Shown here: positions 39,247-48,000 of the stretch, piece by piece
Numbering within the stretch: the stretch's first letter is position 1
Layout of the letters: each line of letters begins with the position of its first letter
Assembly (NCBI GenBank): GCA_009668925.1
Contig: SBEK01000001.1
Coordinates: forward strand, 1-64,000
Source of the DNA: Deltaproteobacteria bacterium
GTDB taxonomy: Bacteria > Desulfobacterota > Syntrophia > Syntrophales > Smithellaceae
Reading direction: 5' to 3'
Length of the DNA stretch: 64,000 nt
Made by a program: the position numbers and the translations under genes
The notes under the pieces: model-generated
What the model was told of the DNA's origin: nothing
Databases searched by the model: none
What the model saw: the letters and a program-made list of their open reading frames with translations, nothing else

Positions 39247-40446
39247 TTTACTTCCCCGTAAATCCTTCCCGAAAATCCAGAAATAGACCGTACCGGCGAG
39301 GCCGCAGGCAAACGCCGCGAGGAAATTAACCGCCGGCGAAATTTCCCACAGGAAGGCCCCACCGAAAGCCGCCGCGGCTACAATGACGTCCCGGACCAGA
39401 TAGTATAATCCGAACGTGCCCGCCTTTTTGTCTTCCGGCGCCAAATCCATGATCAGGGCCTTGCGCGTGGGCTCGCCGAACTCCTTCAATCCGCGGACCA
39501 CAAACGCCGCGACCATCATCCAGAAACTGTGGGAGAAGAAGATGATCAGCGGAAACAGGGTGAAGTTGAAAAACGTGGCGACGACAAAGGGTTTCTTTGT
39601 GGAACGATCCGCCAGGTAGGCAACGGGAAGATAGACCGCCACGGCAGTGGCCATTTCAATGGCGGTGAGCACGCCGAACTGGGCGGCGGTAATGCCGTTG
39701 TATCGGATACACCAGACCACGACAAACGCGTAAGGGATCTGCTCGGCAAAGCGAATCAGGATGTCGGAAATCAGTAAGTTGCGCAGAGCCGGACTCATGG
39801 TTTGCCAGAGGCGCGACGGCCGCTTTTCCGCCCGGCCCCGTGGAGGAATATCGACGATCATCTTTTGCTGAAGGATGATGGAAACGATGCCCAGCAAAAA
39901 AGCGCCCGCAAAAGCCAGGCGGACACCGTCTTTTTCTCCGTAAATACCGATGAGCACGCCGCCGGCAATCGGGCCCAGCGCCATGGGCACTCTGCGCACC
40001 AGGGAATGCAGCGTCACGCCCATCGTTCGCTTGTTTTGCGGCAGGACGTCGGAGACGAGGCTCATCGTGGCCGGCAGAGATATTGCCGACCAGGCCAGAA
40101 AGAAAAAAGCGCCGATGATGACCGCCTGCCAACAGGGGAAAATGATGATGATCGCATACCCGGCAAGCGAAATCAGATTGAAAACAAAGAGCGCCTTTTT
40201 GTTCCCCAGACGGTCGCTCAGATAGCCCCCCGGAAAGGAATACAGCGCACCGATCAAATTGGTGAGCCCCCCGAGGATCCCGATGGTCATTGCACCGCCT
40301 CCCAGAGCCAGCAGATAGATCGGCAGAAAGCGTTCGGCCATCCTTTCCCCCAGGCCCACGAGCACCACCATGAGGAGCAGGGCGACGATGCTCTTCTTCA
40401 AGCCGAAGAACTCCGCGATTTTCCTGCGCCGTAAGGAGACGGTCAT
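39244..40446 (-). CDS. Major facilitator superfamily transporter
   Basis: The 400-aa inner-membrane protein has about 12 TM segments. Between TM2 and TM3 is the MFS signature-like GGYLSDRLGNKKAL, and a charged central loop (about 195-225) separates the halves. YLADRSTKKPF marks the repeat in the second half. The substrate is unknown; drug or organic-anion efflux is possible. ATG 40446 gives a normal N-terminus; a frame open to 40488 would overlap the upstream gene. It lies 11 bases after that gene, suggesting an operon. Confidence 0.85.
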   Translation of the reverse strand: MTVSLRRRKIAEFFGLKKSIVALLLMVVLVGLGERMAERFLPIYLLALGGGAMTIGILGGLTNLIGALYSFPGGYLSDRLGNKKALFVFNLISLAGYAIIIIFPCWQAVIIGAFFFLAWSAISLPATMSLVSDVLPQNKRTMGVTLHSLVRRVPMALGPIAGGVLIGIYGEKDGVRLAFAGAFLLGIVSIILQQKMIVDIPPRGRAEKRPSRLWQTMSPALRNLLISDILIRFAEQIPYAFVVVWCIRYNGITAAQFGVLTAIEMATAVAVYLPVAYLADRSTKKPFVVATFFNFTLFPLIIFFSHSFWMMVAAFVVRGLKEFGEPTRKALIMDLAPEDKKAGTFGLYYLVRDVIVAAAAFGGAFLWEISPAVNFLAAFACGLAGTVYFWIFGKDLRGSK

Positions 40447-40457
40447 TTTATCGCCTT

Positions 40458-42683
40458 TCAGAAATTGAGCGTCATCAAGCTGGTCCATACTTTTTTATCG
40501 GAAGCGGCTGTTCTGCCCTTCTTTGGCGCCGCTGCGCTTTCCATCAGTGAGTCCATCATATGCAAACAGGTGTCCATGTGCCGGATAAACTCATCGGCCG
40601 GAATCATTTCGCCATAAGTCCGGGTAAAAGAGTAAATGCAGACATCCTCTTTCCTGGCGAGTTCGGCAATTTCCCGGGCCAGCCGAATACTCCGCCTCGC
40701 TGTTTCCATTGCGGCGGCGGTGCGCACCGGCAGAAAATCCCATAAAGCAACGGCATGACAAAAATAAATGGTCGGCCGGTAGCTTTGCAGCGAAATGGCG
40801 TCGTCATGAATCTTCGCCTTGGCCATCATCAGTTTTTCCGTCACGTCATTGAGAGCGTCTTCCGGCAGATCGGACCTTCGGAAGCCGATCTGCCAGTGGA
40901 CGTTCACGGCAACCTCCCGACCGATGGACGAAGGCCCGGCAACAGGTTTCCGCGGATCGACAAAAATCTGCTCGTCATGTTTCAAAACGGCGCGAAGCAT
41001 CCGGACGCTGTTTAGCAAATAAGAGGAGCGGATGCCGGACGGAGAAACGGCGATGGCGTTTTCAAACAAGTCCTCCGCCGCATCCAGGCATTGATAAACG
41101 TGGTTTTTCAAGGCGGACAGCCCTCCTTTATCCGACGCGATCTTCCGGTCCGAACGGGCATGGCCGAGTGCGCACATCGCCTGGGCCATATACACGACGG
41201 CATACTCGCAGTAAAAATCCTCCGATTCCGAGGCGCAGTTTTCTTCGATAAAGCGGGCCTCTTTTTTGGCCTGCCGGAACAGCGCAGAGGCGGCCTCGTA
41301 GGAGGGTGCGGATAGTGCGATATTGCGCAAAAGAACCATCCGGAGCGTTCGGGCGATCAGATCGTTCGGATTAATCGACAAGACGACCCGCAGAATTTCA
41401 ATGGCCTCGGCAAACCGCCGCCGGTAATACAGCGTCTTTGCGATTTCCAGGCCCAGCAGGGAATTGTGCGGAACTTTGAAAAAAGTGGTTACCGCATTGG
41501 GTTCGTCGCGGTTGTCTCCCGGTGCGGATTCATCGGGCAGCCGCCACAGCAGATGGTTGAGTTTGTTCACGGCTGCCGGGTTGTTCCCCAGGATGGGATC
41601 GGCCAGCAGATCCGACACGAAGTCGAAATACAATGTGCTCCAGAATGCTTCAATCCACCAGATGGTCAGCGACTCGCCGTTAAACAGCGTCGTCTCCGTG
41701 GGGTTTGCGCAGAGAACGACGCGGATGTCATTGACCAGCACGCACTGTCTGGCCACATCGGACAGGCGAATGACCGGATCATCGGGCAGTTTTGCGTTTA
41801 AGAGCGGCAGGAGATGATTGTCGATGCCGGTAAATTCCCCGACGACAACGGCAATGGACAGAAAGCGGTTTTTGGTGGAATACGCGGACAACGCCCAGCG
41901 GATCGCCATCTGATGGGCCAGCGACACGGCGCTTCTGAGACACTGCCGGTAGGCGACCAGATCACCGTCGGATGTTTCTTTGGGAAAGTCCACATACAGC
42001 GTGGTAATGTCATGCGCGCGAACCTTGCCCCAGCGTCCGTAGGAAAACTGGCTGATGGACTGGTCGATGTAAGTCTTGACCGTTTTTTTAAGCCAGCCCA
42101 GAATTTCGTGATCAATGACGTCGCCGCGGCTGTAAAGCGCAAATCCGATGCGCACGCCTTCCCGGTAATTTTCCGTCTGCCTCTCTTCGCGGCAGACCGC
42201 GAGAAGTGTCCCATAATGCCAGTGGGCGGCAATCTCGGGCCGTTCATGACCCAGCCAGAAAGCCAGGCTTCTTAAAACATTTTGTTTGTAGACGGTATCG
42301 ATCGGCTCCTTCTTCAGGCGGGTCAGCATGGAATTGGTCACTTTGGGGAGGGCAATTTGTTTTTCAGTGAGCAGATTGTTGATGCGTTCGGTCATCGCCC
42401 GAAGCGAGATATTAAGCTTCAGGAGTTCGTCTCTCTTGTCCAGCAGTTCTTCAAAATCCAGATGCCTGGACAGTTTGAAGGCCGGACGATGGCTCATTTG
42501 GCGGGTGATGAAATTTTCCAGTGCCAAAACGTCCGGCGTCTCGATGAAGCGGGATCGAACGGCAAAAGTCAGGAAGGTGTCCCGGATCAGACTGTTGTCG
42601 CTGTTTTGGGAAAACGCCGTCCAAGCTTCCGGCGTAGGGAAAGCCGCGAGGAGCGCGCTTACGGCTTTATCTTTCATCTGCAT
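40458..42683 (-). CDS. Protein of unknown family, 741 aa, TPR-like centre
   Basis: I do not recognise this protein. There is no signal peptide or TM segment, so it is probably cytoplasmic. The first ~130 residues are helical; a central part (about 400-600) contains TPR-like helical pairs (AKTLYYRRRFAEAIEILRVVLSINPNDL, AEDLFENAIAVSPSGI). Segments such as HDITTLYVDFPKETSDGDLV and LSIAVVVGEFTGIDNHLLPLL suggest a folded alpha/beta core before the repeats. The start is ATG 42683, with GGGAGG 8 bases upstream. It sits upstream of an MFS transporter in a probable operon. Confidence 0.6.
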   Translation of the reverse strand: MQMKDKAVSALLAAFPTPEAWTAFSQNSDNSLIRDTFLTFAVRSRFIETPDVLALENFITRQMSHRPAFKLSRHLDFEELLDKRDELLKLNISLRAMTERINNLLTEKQIALPKVTNSMLTRLKKEPIDTVYKQNVLRSLAFWLGHERPEIAAHWHYGTLLAVCREERQTENYREGVRIGFALYSRGDVIDHEILGWLKKTVKTYIDQSISQFSYGRWGKVRAHDITTLYVDFPKETSDGDLVAYRQCLRSAVSLAHQMAIRWALSAYSTKNRFLSIAVVVGEFTGIDNHLLPLLNAKLPDDPVIRLSDVARQCVLVNDIRVVLCANPTETTLFNGESLTIWWIEAFWSTLYFDFVSDLLADPILGNNPAAVNKLNHLLWRLPDESAPGDNRDEPNAVTTFFKVPHNSLLGLEIAKTLYYRRRFAEAIEILRVVLSINPNDLIARTLRMVLLRNIALSAPSYEAASALFRQAKKEARFIEENCASESEDFYCEYAVVYMAQAMCALGHARSDRKIASDKGGLSALKNHVYQCLDAAEDLFENAIAVSPSGIRSSYLLNSVRMLRAVLKHDEQIFVDPRKPVAGPSSIGREVAVNVHWQIGFRRSDLPEDALNDVTEKLMMAKAKIHDDAISLQSYRPTIYFCHAVALWDFLPVRTAAAMETARRSIRLAREIAELARKEDVCIYSFTRTYGEMIPADEFIRHMDTCLHMMDSLMESAAAPKKGRTAASDKKVWTSLMTLNF

Positions 42684-42811
42684 TATGGTAACCTCCCAAA
42701 CATTATTAAAAATATTCACGCTGTCATGACACATCCTTATTTCCCGCGTCCGGCGGAAACACGAAATTGTTTTACCATAAAACGGTATTATTAATAAAAC
42801 ACTACTTAACA

Positions 42812-42840
42812 TTGACAGTCATTTTATGGGGACGTATACA
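42812..42840 (+). promoter_or_regulatory. Sigma-70-type promoter of the ALDH-ADH fusion
   Basis: TTGACA (42812-42817) and TATACA (42835-42840) with an ideal 17-base spacer, about 115 bases before the start. Confidence 0.65.
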
Positions 42841-42957
42841 GCCATACGGACCGTGAATAGTCGGGGAAATAAGCATTTCTAGTTGTAAGACCTGTTTGCG
42901 CCGTTCATGATCTTCAATAACCGGCGGCACAACGATTCAAATCAAGGAGGGTTGGAA

Positions 42958-45618
42958 ATGGATCATTACAAACTGTTCATTGACGGAGAGTTCGTGGATG
43001 CGGCCAGCGGTGATGTTTTCGAAACCATCGATCCGGGAACGGGAGCGCCTTTTGCCACGGTGGCCAAAGCCGGAAAGGCAGATGTGGAAGCGGCAATTGC
43101 CGCGGCCCGGAGGTCCTTTGACAGCGGCGTCTGGAGCAATCTCAGTCCCGCCGCCCGTGCGGAGAAGATCTATGATTTTGCCGATCAGGTCGGTCAACAG
43201 ACGCTTCGGCTGGCGGTCACGGAATCGCAGGACGCAGGACATGTCATCAAACTCTCCAAATTCTGGGGGATGCTCGGTTCCGGCATGCTGCGCAACCTGG
43301 GCTATTATGCCAGCCGTGATTTTCCCTGGCGGGAGGAAATCCCCTATTCCGGCAATGTCTTTGCCCCCGGCCGCGAATGGATCCGCCGTGAACCCATCGG
43401 CGTCTGCGTCGGCATCGTGCCCTGGAATTTTCCGGCGAGCATGGCGTTCTGGAAAATCGGTCTGGCCATCATCATGGGCAACAGCATTGTGCTGAAGCCG
43501 GCCACGTCGACTCCCCTCACCGCATTGATCATTGCCGAAGCGGCCCAGGCGGCGGGCATCCCCAGGGGCGTGATCAATGTACTCCCCGGTCCGGGCGGAT
43601 CGCTGGGCAAATTCCTGTGCACGCATCCCGATGTCGACAAAATCGCCATCACGGGCAGTACGGAAGTCGGCCGGGAAATCATGAAAATGGCCTCTGATTC
43701 GGTGAAGAAAGTGACTTTGGAACTGGGCGGGAAGTCGGCCAATATCATACTGGATGATGCGGATATCGATCTGGCCGTAAACGGCGCCTGCTTCGGCACT
43801 TTCTTCCATCAAGGCCAGGTCTGCGAATCGGGAACCCGCGTTCTGGTTTCGGCAAAGATCTACGATGAGTTCGTCGAAAAGATGAAGACGAGGGCGGAGC
43901 AAATCCGGGTGGGCTACCAGCTGCTGCCCGACAGCCACATGGGTCCTCTGGCCAATGCGGCCCAACTGGCGACCGTGGAGTCATATGTCAAACTGGGTCA
44001 GACGGAAGGCGCGAAGCTCATCACCGGAGGGAAGCGCGTCGTCATGCCTGGTCTTGAAGGCGGCTACTATTACGCTCCCACCATCTTCACCGATGTCCGG
44101 AATTCGATGCGCATCGCCCAGGAAGAAATCTTCGGGCCCGTAGTTTGCGTCATCAAGTACGACACGGACGAAGAGGCCGTGGCGATTGCCAATGATTCGA
44201 TGTACGGACTCGGAGGAGGCGTCTTTTCCCGCAGCAATGCCCGGGCCGTCCGCGTGGCCGAACAGATCCGCACCGGAACGGTCTGGATCAACAACTACCA
44301 TATCTTCGCCGATTTCTGTCCTTTCGGCGGGTACAAGCAATCCGGCGTCGGGCGGGAACTGGGAGCCGCCGGCCTTGCTGAATATACGCAGATCAAACGC
44401 ATTCACGTGAATTCCTTTGCCGCCGTGGAGAGCAACTTTACCATGTCGTGCCTTTCCGACGAAACCAAGGTCGCCCTGGTTCAGTATAACTGTCCGACAA
44501 ATGTCATCTCGGGTCACGGGACGCTGCACGCCATTTATAAGGAAATCGTGAATCTCGGATGCAAGCGGGCGCTTATCCTGACCGATACCGGCGTCCGCAA
44601 GGCCGGTCTTACTCAGAAGGTCCAGGATGCGCTGGTCGAATTCTGCGTCGGCGTGTTTGACGAAATTGCGCAGGATACGGATCTCGATATTGTCGATGCG
44701 GCGACGGCCATGGCCCGCGAGCTCAGAGCGGATTGCATCGTCAGTGTCGGCGGGGGAAGCGTGATTGACACGGCCAAGGCGGTTTGCGTCACGCTGAAGA
44801 ACGGCGGGAAATGCAACGATCACATCGCCCTCAACCGTCTCCAGGAACCGCAGATCCCGCATATCGTCATTCCGACAACGTCGGGAACCGGAAGTGAAGT
44901 GACGAGTGTGGCCGTCATCAAGAGCAAGGCGGCCGGACGAAAAGTCTTTCTGGTGGATCCGCGGATTATCCCCAATACGGCGATCCTCGATCCGCAGTTC
45001 ACCATGACGCTGCCGGCCGGATTGACGGCCACGACGGCCATGGACGCCATGACCCATGCGGTGGAAGCGCTCACCAGCATCATGGCCCAGCCCATCTGCG
45101 ACGGTCAGGCGCTCCAGGCGATCCGCCTGATTAAGGAGAATTTGCCCAAGGTCATCGCCAATCCCAAAGACGGCAAGGCCCGCAACCTGCTGCAGACGGC
45201 CGCGACGATGGCCGGATGGGCATTCACCATCGCCCAGGTCGGCCTGGCGCATGCCATGGCCCACACGGTGGGCATTCTCTATAACGTGCCCCACGGTGCT
45301 GCCTGCGGCATCGTTTTACCCGCGGTGATGCGCTTCAATGTGGACTTCGCCGCCGAAAAGCTGGCGATGGTGGCCCAGGCGATGGGCGTCAATACCGCCG
45401 GGATGGATGACAAGAAAGCGGCTTTGGCCGCCGCCGATACGATCGAAAAATTGATGAAAGAGGCGGGCCATCCGCTGCGTCTGCGCGACGTCGGCGTGCC
45501 CGAGGACGGTCTCGACATGGCCGCATTCCATGCCATCTGCGATACCGCGGCGCTTTTCAATGCCCGGCCCGTTGCGGATCCGGCGGAAGTGGCGGCGCTT
45601 TACAAACAAGTCTATTAG
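42958..45618 (+). CDS. Bifunctional fusion: classical aldehyde dehydrogenase plus iron-type alcohol dehydrogenase
   Basis: An 886-aa fusion. The N-terminal half (about 1-490) is a classical NAD(P)-dependent aldehyde dehydrogenase: VPWNFPASM, FTTAG-type loop as ITGSTEVGREI, general base Glu255 in LELGGKS and nucleophile Cys289 in GQVCESG. The C-terminal half (about 505-886) is a group III iron-dependent alcohol dehydrogenase with GGGSVIDTAK, TTSGTGSEV and metal histidines in AMTHAVEA and HAMAHTVG. AdhE has a similar plan but uses a CoA-acylating aldehyde dehydrogenase; this one has the CoA-independent type, so it would link alcohol, aldehyde and free acid. AAGGAGG precedes ATG 42958. Confidence 0.85.
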   Translation: MDHYKLFIDGEFVDAASGDVFETIDPGTGAPFATVAKAGKADVEAAIAAARRSFDSGVWSNLSPAARAEKIYDFADQVGQQTLRLAVTESQDAGHVIKLSKFWGMLGSGMLRNLGYYASRDFPWREEIPYSGNVFAPGREWIRREPIGVCVGIVPWNFPASMAFWKIGLAIIMGNSIVLKPATSTPLTALIIAEAAQAAGIPRGVINVLPGPGGSLGKFLCTHPDVDKIAITGSTEVGREIMKMASDSVKKVTLELGGKSANIILDDADIDLAVNGACFGTFFHQGQVCESGTRVLVSAKIYDEFVEKMKTRAEQIRVGYQLLPDSHMGPLANAAQLATVESYVKLGQTEGAKLITGGKRVVMPGLEGGYYYAPTIFTDVRNSMRIAQEEIFGPVVCVIKYDTDEEAVAIANDSMYGLGGGVFSRSNARAVRVAEQIRTGTVWINNYHIFADFCPFGGYKQSGVGRELGAAGLAEYTQIKRIHVNSFAAVESNFTMSCLSDETKVALVQYNCPTNVISGHGTLHAIYKEIVNLGCKRALILTDTGVRKAGLTQKVQDALVEFCVGVFDEIAQDTDLDIVDAATAMARELRADCIVSVGGGSVIDTAKAVCVTLKNGGKCNDHIALNRLQEPQIPHIVIPTTSGTGSEVTSVAVIKSKAAGRKVFLVDPRIIPNTAILDPQFTMTLPAGLTATTAMDAMTHAVEALTSIMAQPICDGQALQAIRLIKENLPKVIANPKDGKARNLLQTAATMAGWAFTIAQVGLAHAMAHTVGILYNVPHGAACGIVLPAVMRFNVDFAAEKLAMVAQAMGVNTAGMDDKKAALAAADTIEKLMKEAGHPLRLRDVGVPEDGLDMAAFHAICDTAALFNARPVADPAEVAALYKQVY

Positions 45619-45670
45619 GCTATGGGCTGAAAATAGGTTAATAGACTGTTGGCTGTTAGGCTGTTAGGAT

Positions 45671-45701
45671 AAAAGGTGCGGCGCGAAGGCGCCGCGCTTT
45701 T
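45671..45701. terminator. Terminator hairpin 1 (bidirectional)
   Basis: GCGGCGC-GAAG-GCGCCGC (45678-45695) is flanked by AAAA on the left and TTTT on the right, giving a U-tract in both directions. Confidence 0.85.
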
Positions 45702-45740
45702 GTAAGGAACTCGCGACCGTTCCCTACAGTCTGACAAATG

Positions 45741-45784
45741 AAAACGGCCACCCGGTATGCACCGGGCGGCCGTTTGTTTTTTTT
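45741..45784 (+). terminator. Terminator hairpin 2
   Basis: AAACGGCC and CCCGGT (45742-45756) pair with ACCGGG and GGCCGTTT (45761-45774), followed by a run of eight T residues. Confidence 0.9.
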
Positions 45785-45822
45785 CTAAAAGCCTATAGCC
45801 GACAGCCTAAACAACCTGTTTT

Positions 45823-47682
45823 TTAGATCGTGAAACCCAGGTCAACCAGTTCCAGAGCACTCTTGTCACCGGCTTTGATGGCTTCGCACCGCGCTTTGAC
45901 GGTCGTCAGACTGTCGTTGGCGAAGAATTTTGCCGAAGCCACACGGCCGGCGTAGAAAGCGGCTTCCTGATCTTCTCTCTGGAAACCCTTCTGTTTGCCG
46001 ATCGAGATCAGGCCTTTCGCCTCATACATGGCGTTCAGTTTTTCCTGAGCGATAACGGCTGCATCAAGCAGGAAGTAACCGACGACCAGGTCTCCGAAGA
46101 TCTCCAGGAATTTGCTGGCGTTGTAAATAGGCGCCAGGAAGTCGCCGGATTTGCCGGCGCCGGCAAAGAACATGGTCAGGTCGATAACCGCATTTAACGC
46201 CTCTTCCACCGTGGCGGCAGTTTTGGCAAATTCGGGGTTGTTCTTGTGTTTGGCAATGCCTTGTCCAATCAGACCGGCCAGGTTCATGACATTCGCGCCT
46301 TTGCGCTGGCCGAGTTTGCGGCCCACGAGGTCGAGCGCCTGGATGCCGTTGGTGCCTTCATAGATGCAGGCGATCTTTTCGTCGCGGACAAATTGTTCCA
46401 CCGGATATTCGGAGCAGAAGCCGTAGCCGCCGTAAATGTCCATCGCCATTGAGCAGACCAGGAAACCTTTATCACTGCAGTAGGCCTTGATAATCGGGGT
46501 CAAAAGTTCGATGTAGCCTTCCCAGTTGGCTCTTTCTTCTTCCGTCTTCGAGATCTTGCTCATGTCCATGCAATTCGCGATGAAATAACACATGGACCGC
46601 ATGCCTTCCACAAGGGACTTCATCCACATCAGTTTTTTGCGGATATCGGGGTGATTGATGATGGCCACTGCTTTGGCGGCGGGATTTTTCATTTCCCAAA
46701 CCGGAGTGCCCTGAATGCGCTCTTTGGCATAAGCCACGGCATGCTGATAGCTGGCCGAAGAAAGACAGAGTCCCTGCATACCGATGCCCAGACGCGCTTC
46801 GTTCATCATCTGGAACATGACCTTCAAACCTGAGCGTTCCTCACCGAGCAGTTCGCCGATGCATTTCCCGTCTTCACCGAAGTTTAACGTACAGGTGGCA
46901 TTTCCCTTGATACCCATTTTGTGCTCGACGCCGCCGCACTTCACATCGTTGGATTCGCCGACGGAGCCGTCTTCGTTAACCGTAAATTTGGGAACGATAA
47001 AAATGGAGATCCCTTTGGTTCCGGCCGGATCGCCTTCGATGCGCGCCAGAACGGGATGGATGATGTTCGCGGCCAGATCATGGTCGCCCGCGGAAATGAA
47101 GCACTTGGTGCCCGTAATGAGGAATTTCCCGTCGGGGAGACGTTTGGCGGTGGTCTTCAACGCGCCGACGTCCGAGCCCGCGCCCGGTTCGGTAAGACAC
47201 ATCGTTCCGGTCCATTCGCCGGAAAACATCTTATACATATACTTGTTTTTCTGTTCGTCGGTGCCGTAAGTATTGATCATGTTGGCGGCGCCGTGCGTCA
47301 ACCCGCTGTACATGCCGAAGGCGTAGTTGGCCGCGGCCATGGTTTCCAGCGTGGCCCAGCCCGCGGAATGGGGCAGACCCTGGCCGCCGACATCGGGAGA
47401 ATCCATGGGGTTAATCCAGCCGGCTTCGGTATATTTTTTCCAAGGTTCATGAAAACACTTGGGAACGGTAACGACGCCGTCTTTCAGATGACAGCCTTCT
47501 TCTCCTTCTTTCAAAGTCGGGAAGATGACATTGACGGCCAACTTTTCGGCTTCATTCATAATCATCAGAATGTCATCTTTGGAATACCCTCCGTACTCTT
47601 CTGATGCAAAGATTTTGTCCATGCCGAATTGTTCAAAAAGAACAAACTGCTGATCACGAGTGTTTACTAATAAATTGCCCAT
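45823..47682 (-). CDS. Acyl-CoA dehydrogenase (long form with C-terminal extension)
   Basis: An FAD enzyme introducing the alpha-beta double bond in acyl-CoA, the first oxidative step of beta-oxidation. The 619 aa include LTEPGAGSDVGALKTTA (FAD/substrate loop, about 165-180), GIKGNATCTLNF, the catalytic base Glu442 in IYEGTNGIQALDLVGRK and a ~120-residue C-terminal domain found in the large ACAD family of proteobacteria. AGAAGGGAG precedes the ATG. The chain-length specificity is unknown. It would pair with an electron-transfer flavoprotein, not in this window. Confidence 0.92.
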   Translation of the reverse strand: MGNLLVNTRDQQFVLFEQFGMDKIFASEEYGGYSKDDILMIMNEAEKLAVNVIFPTLKEGEEGCHLKDGVVTVPKCFHEPWKKYTEAGWINPMDSPDVGGQGLPHSAGWATLETMAAANYAFGMYSGLTHGAANMINTYGTDEQKNKYMYKMFSGEWTGTMCLTEPGAGSDVGALKTTAKRLPDGKFLITGTKCFISAGDHDLAANIIHPVLARIEGDPAGTKGISIFIVPKFTVNEDGSVGESNDVKCGGVEHKMGIKGNATCTLNFGEDGKCIGELLGEERSGLKVMFQMMNEARLGIGMQGLCLSSASYQHAVAYAKERIQGTPVWEMKNPAAKAVAIINHPDIRKKLMWMKSLVEGMRSMCYFIANCMDMSKISKTEEERANWEGYIELLTPIIKAYCSDKGFLVCSMAMDIYGGYGFCSEYPVEQFVRDEKIACIYEGTNGIQALDLVGRKLGQRKGANVMNLAGLIGQGIAKHKNNPEFAKTAATVEEALNAVIDLTMFFAGAGKSGDFLAPIYNASKFLEIFGDLVVGYFLLDAAVIAQEKLNAMYEAKGLISIGKQKGFQREDQEAAFYAGRVASAKFFANDSLTTVKARCEAIKAGDKSALELVDLGFTI

Positions 47683-48000
47683 AACTAACTCCCTTCTTTT
47701 GTGTTTTGGAATTTCAAACGTTTAAAACGTCAGTTCAAGTCATTGTTCCTTTTCCGGGCGGCGTGTAGACTTTCAAGATGGGAATGCATTCGTTCCGGCC
47801 GAAATATATTGCAGAGGTTTTTGAGGACCCTTACATAATACAAGACGATTCGGAAGCATCTGCCTGTGGCTCTTGAGCCTCTTACTATTTTATGACTATA
47901 ATTCCAAACTTGACCGAAAGTCAATAAAAATAATAAAAAATGAGATGCACTGATTCTTGTGTCTCAGTCTGATGGGCGGGGTAACGAATCCGGAAAGATT
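47683..48000. other. 318-base leader of the acyl-CoA dehydrogenase gene
   Basis: It contains the promoter described next, an A/T-rich segment around 47920-47940 and, at its distal end, the C-terminus-proximal region of the second CoA synthetase. I saw no further gene; a 64-codon minus-strand frame here has no recognisable character. Confidence 0.4.
47895..47924 (-). promoter_or_regulatory. Promoter with overlapping palindrome upstream of the acyl-CoA dehydrogenase
   Basis: On the minus strand TTGACT (47924-47919) and TATAGT (47900-47895) are 18 bases apart. The -35 box is half of the inverted repeat TTGAC-TTTCG-GTCAA (47910-47924), a plausible repressor site. Confidence 0.5.

Larger units (their letters stand above)
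45616..45810. repeat. Inverted TAGRCTGT-word arrays enclosing two terminators
   Basis: From the fusion's TAG stop: TAGGCTATGGGCTGAAAATA then GGTTAATAGACTGTTGGCTG and TTAGGCTGTTAGG (to 45668). From 45810 on the minus strand: TTAGGCTGTCGGCTATAGGC. The words match those at 22731 and 33452. The acyl-CoA dehydrogenase stop (TAA) is 13 bases outside the right array. Confidence 0.65.
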
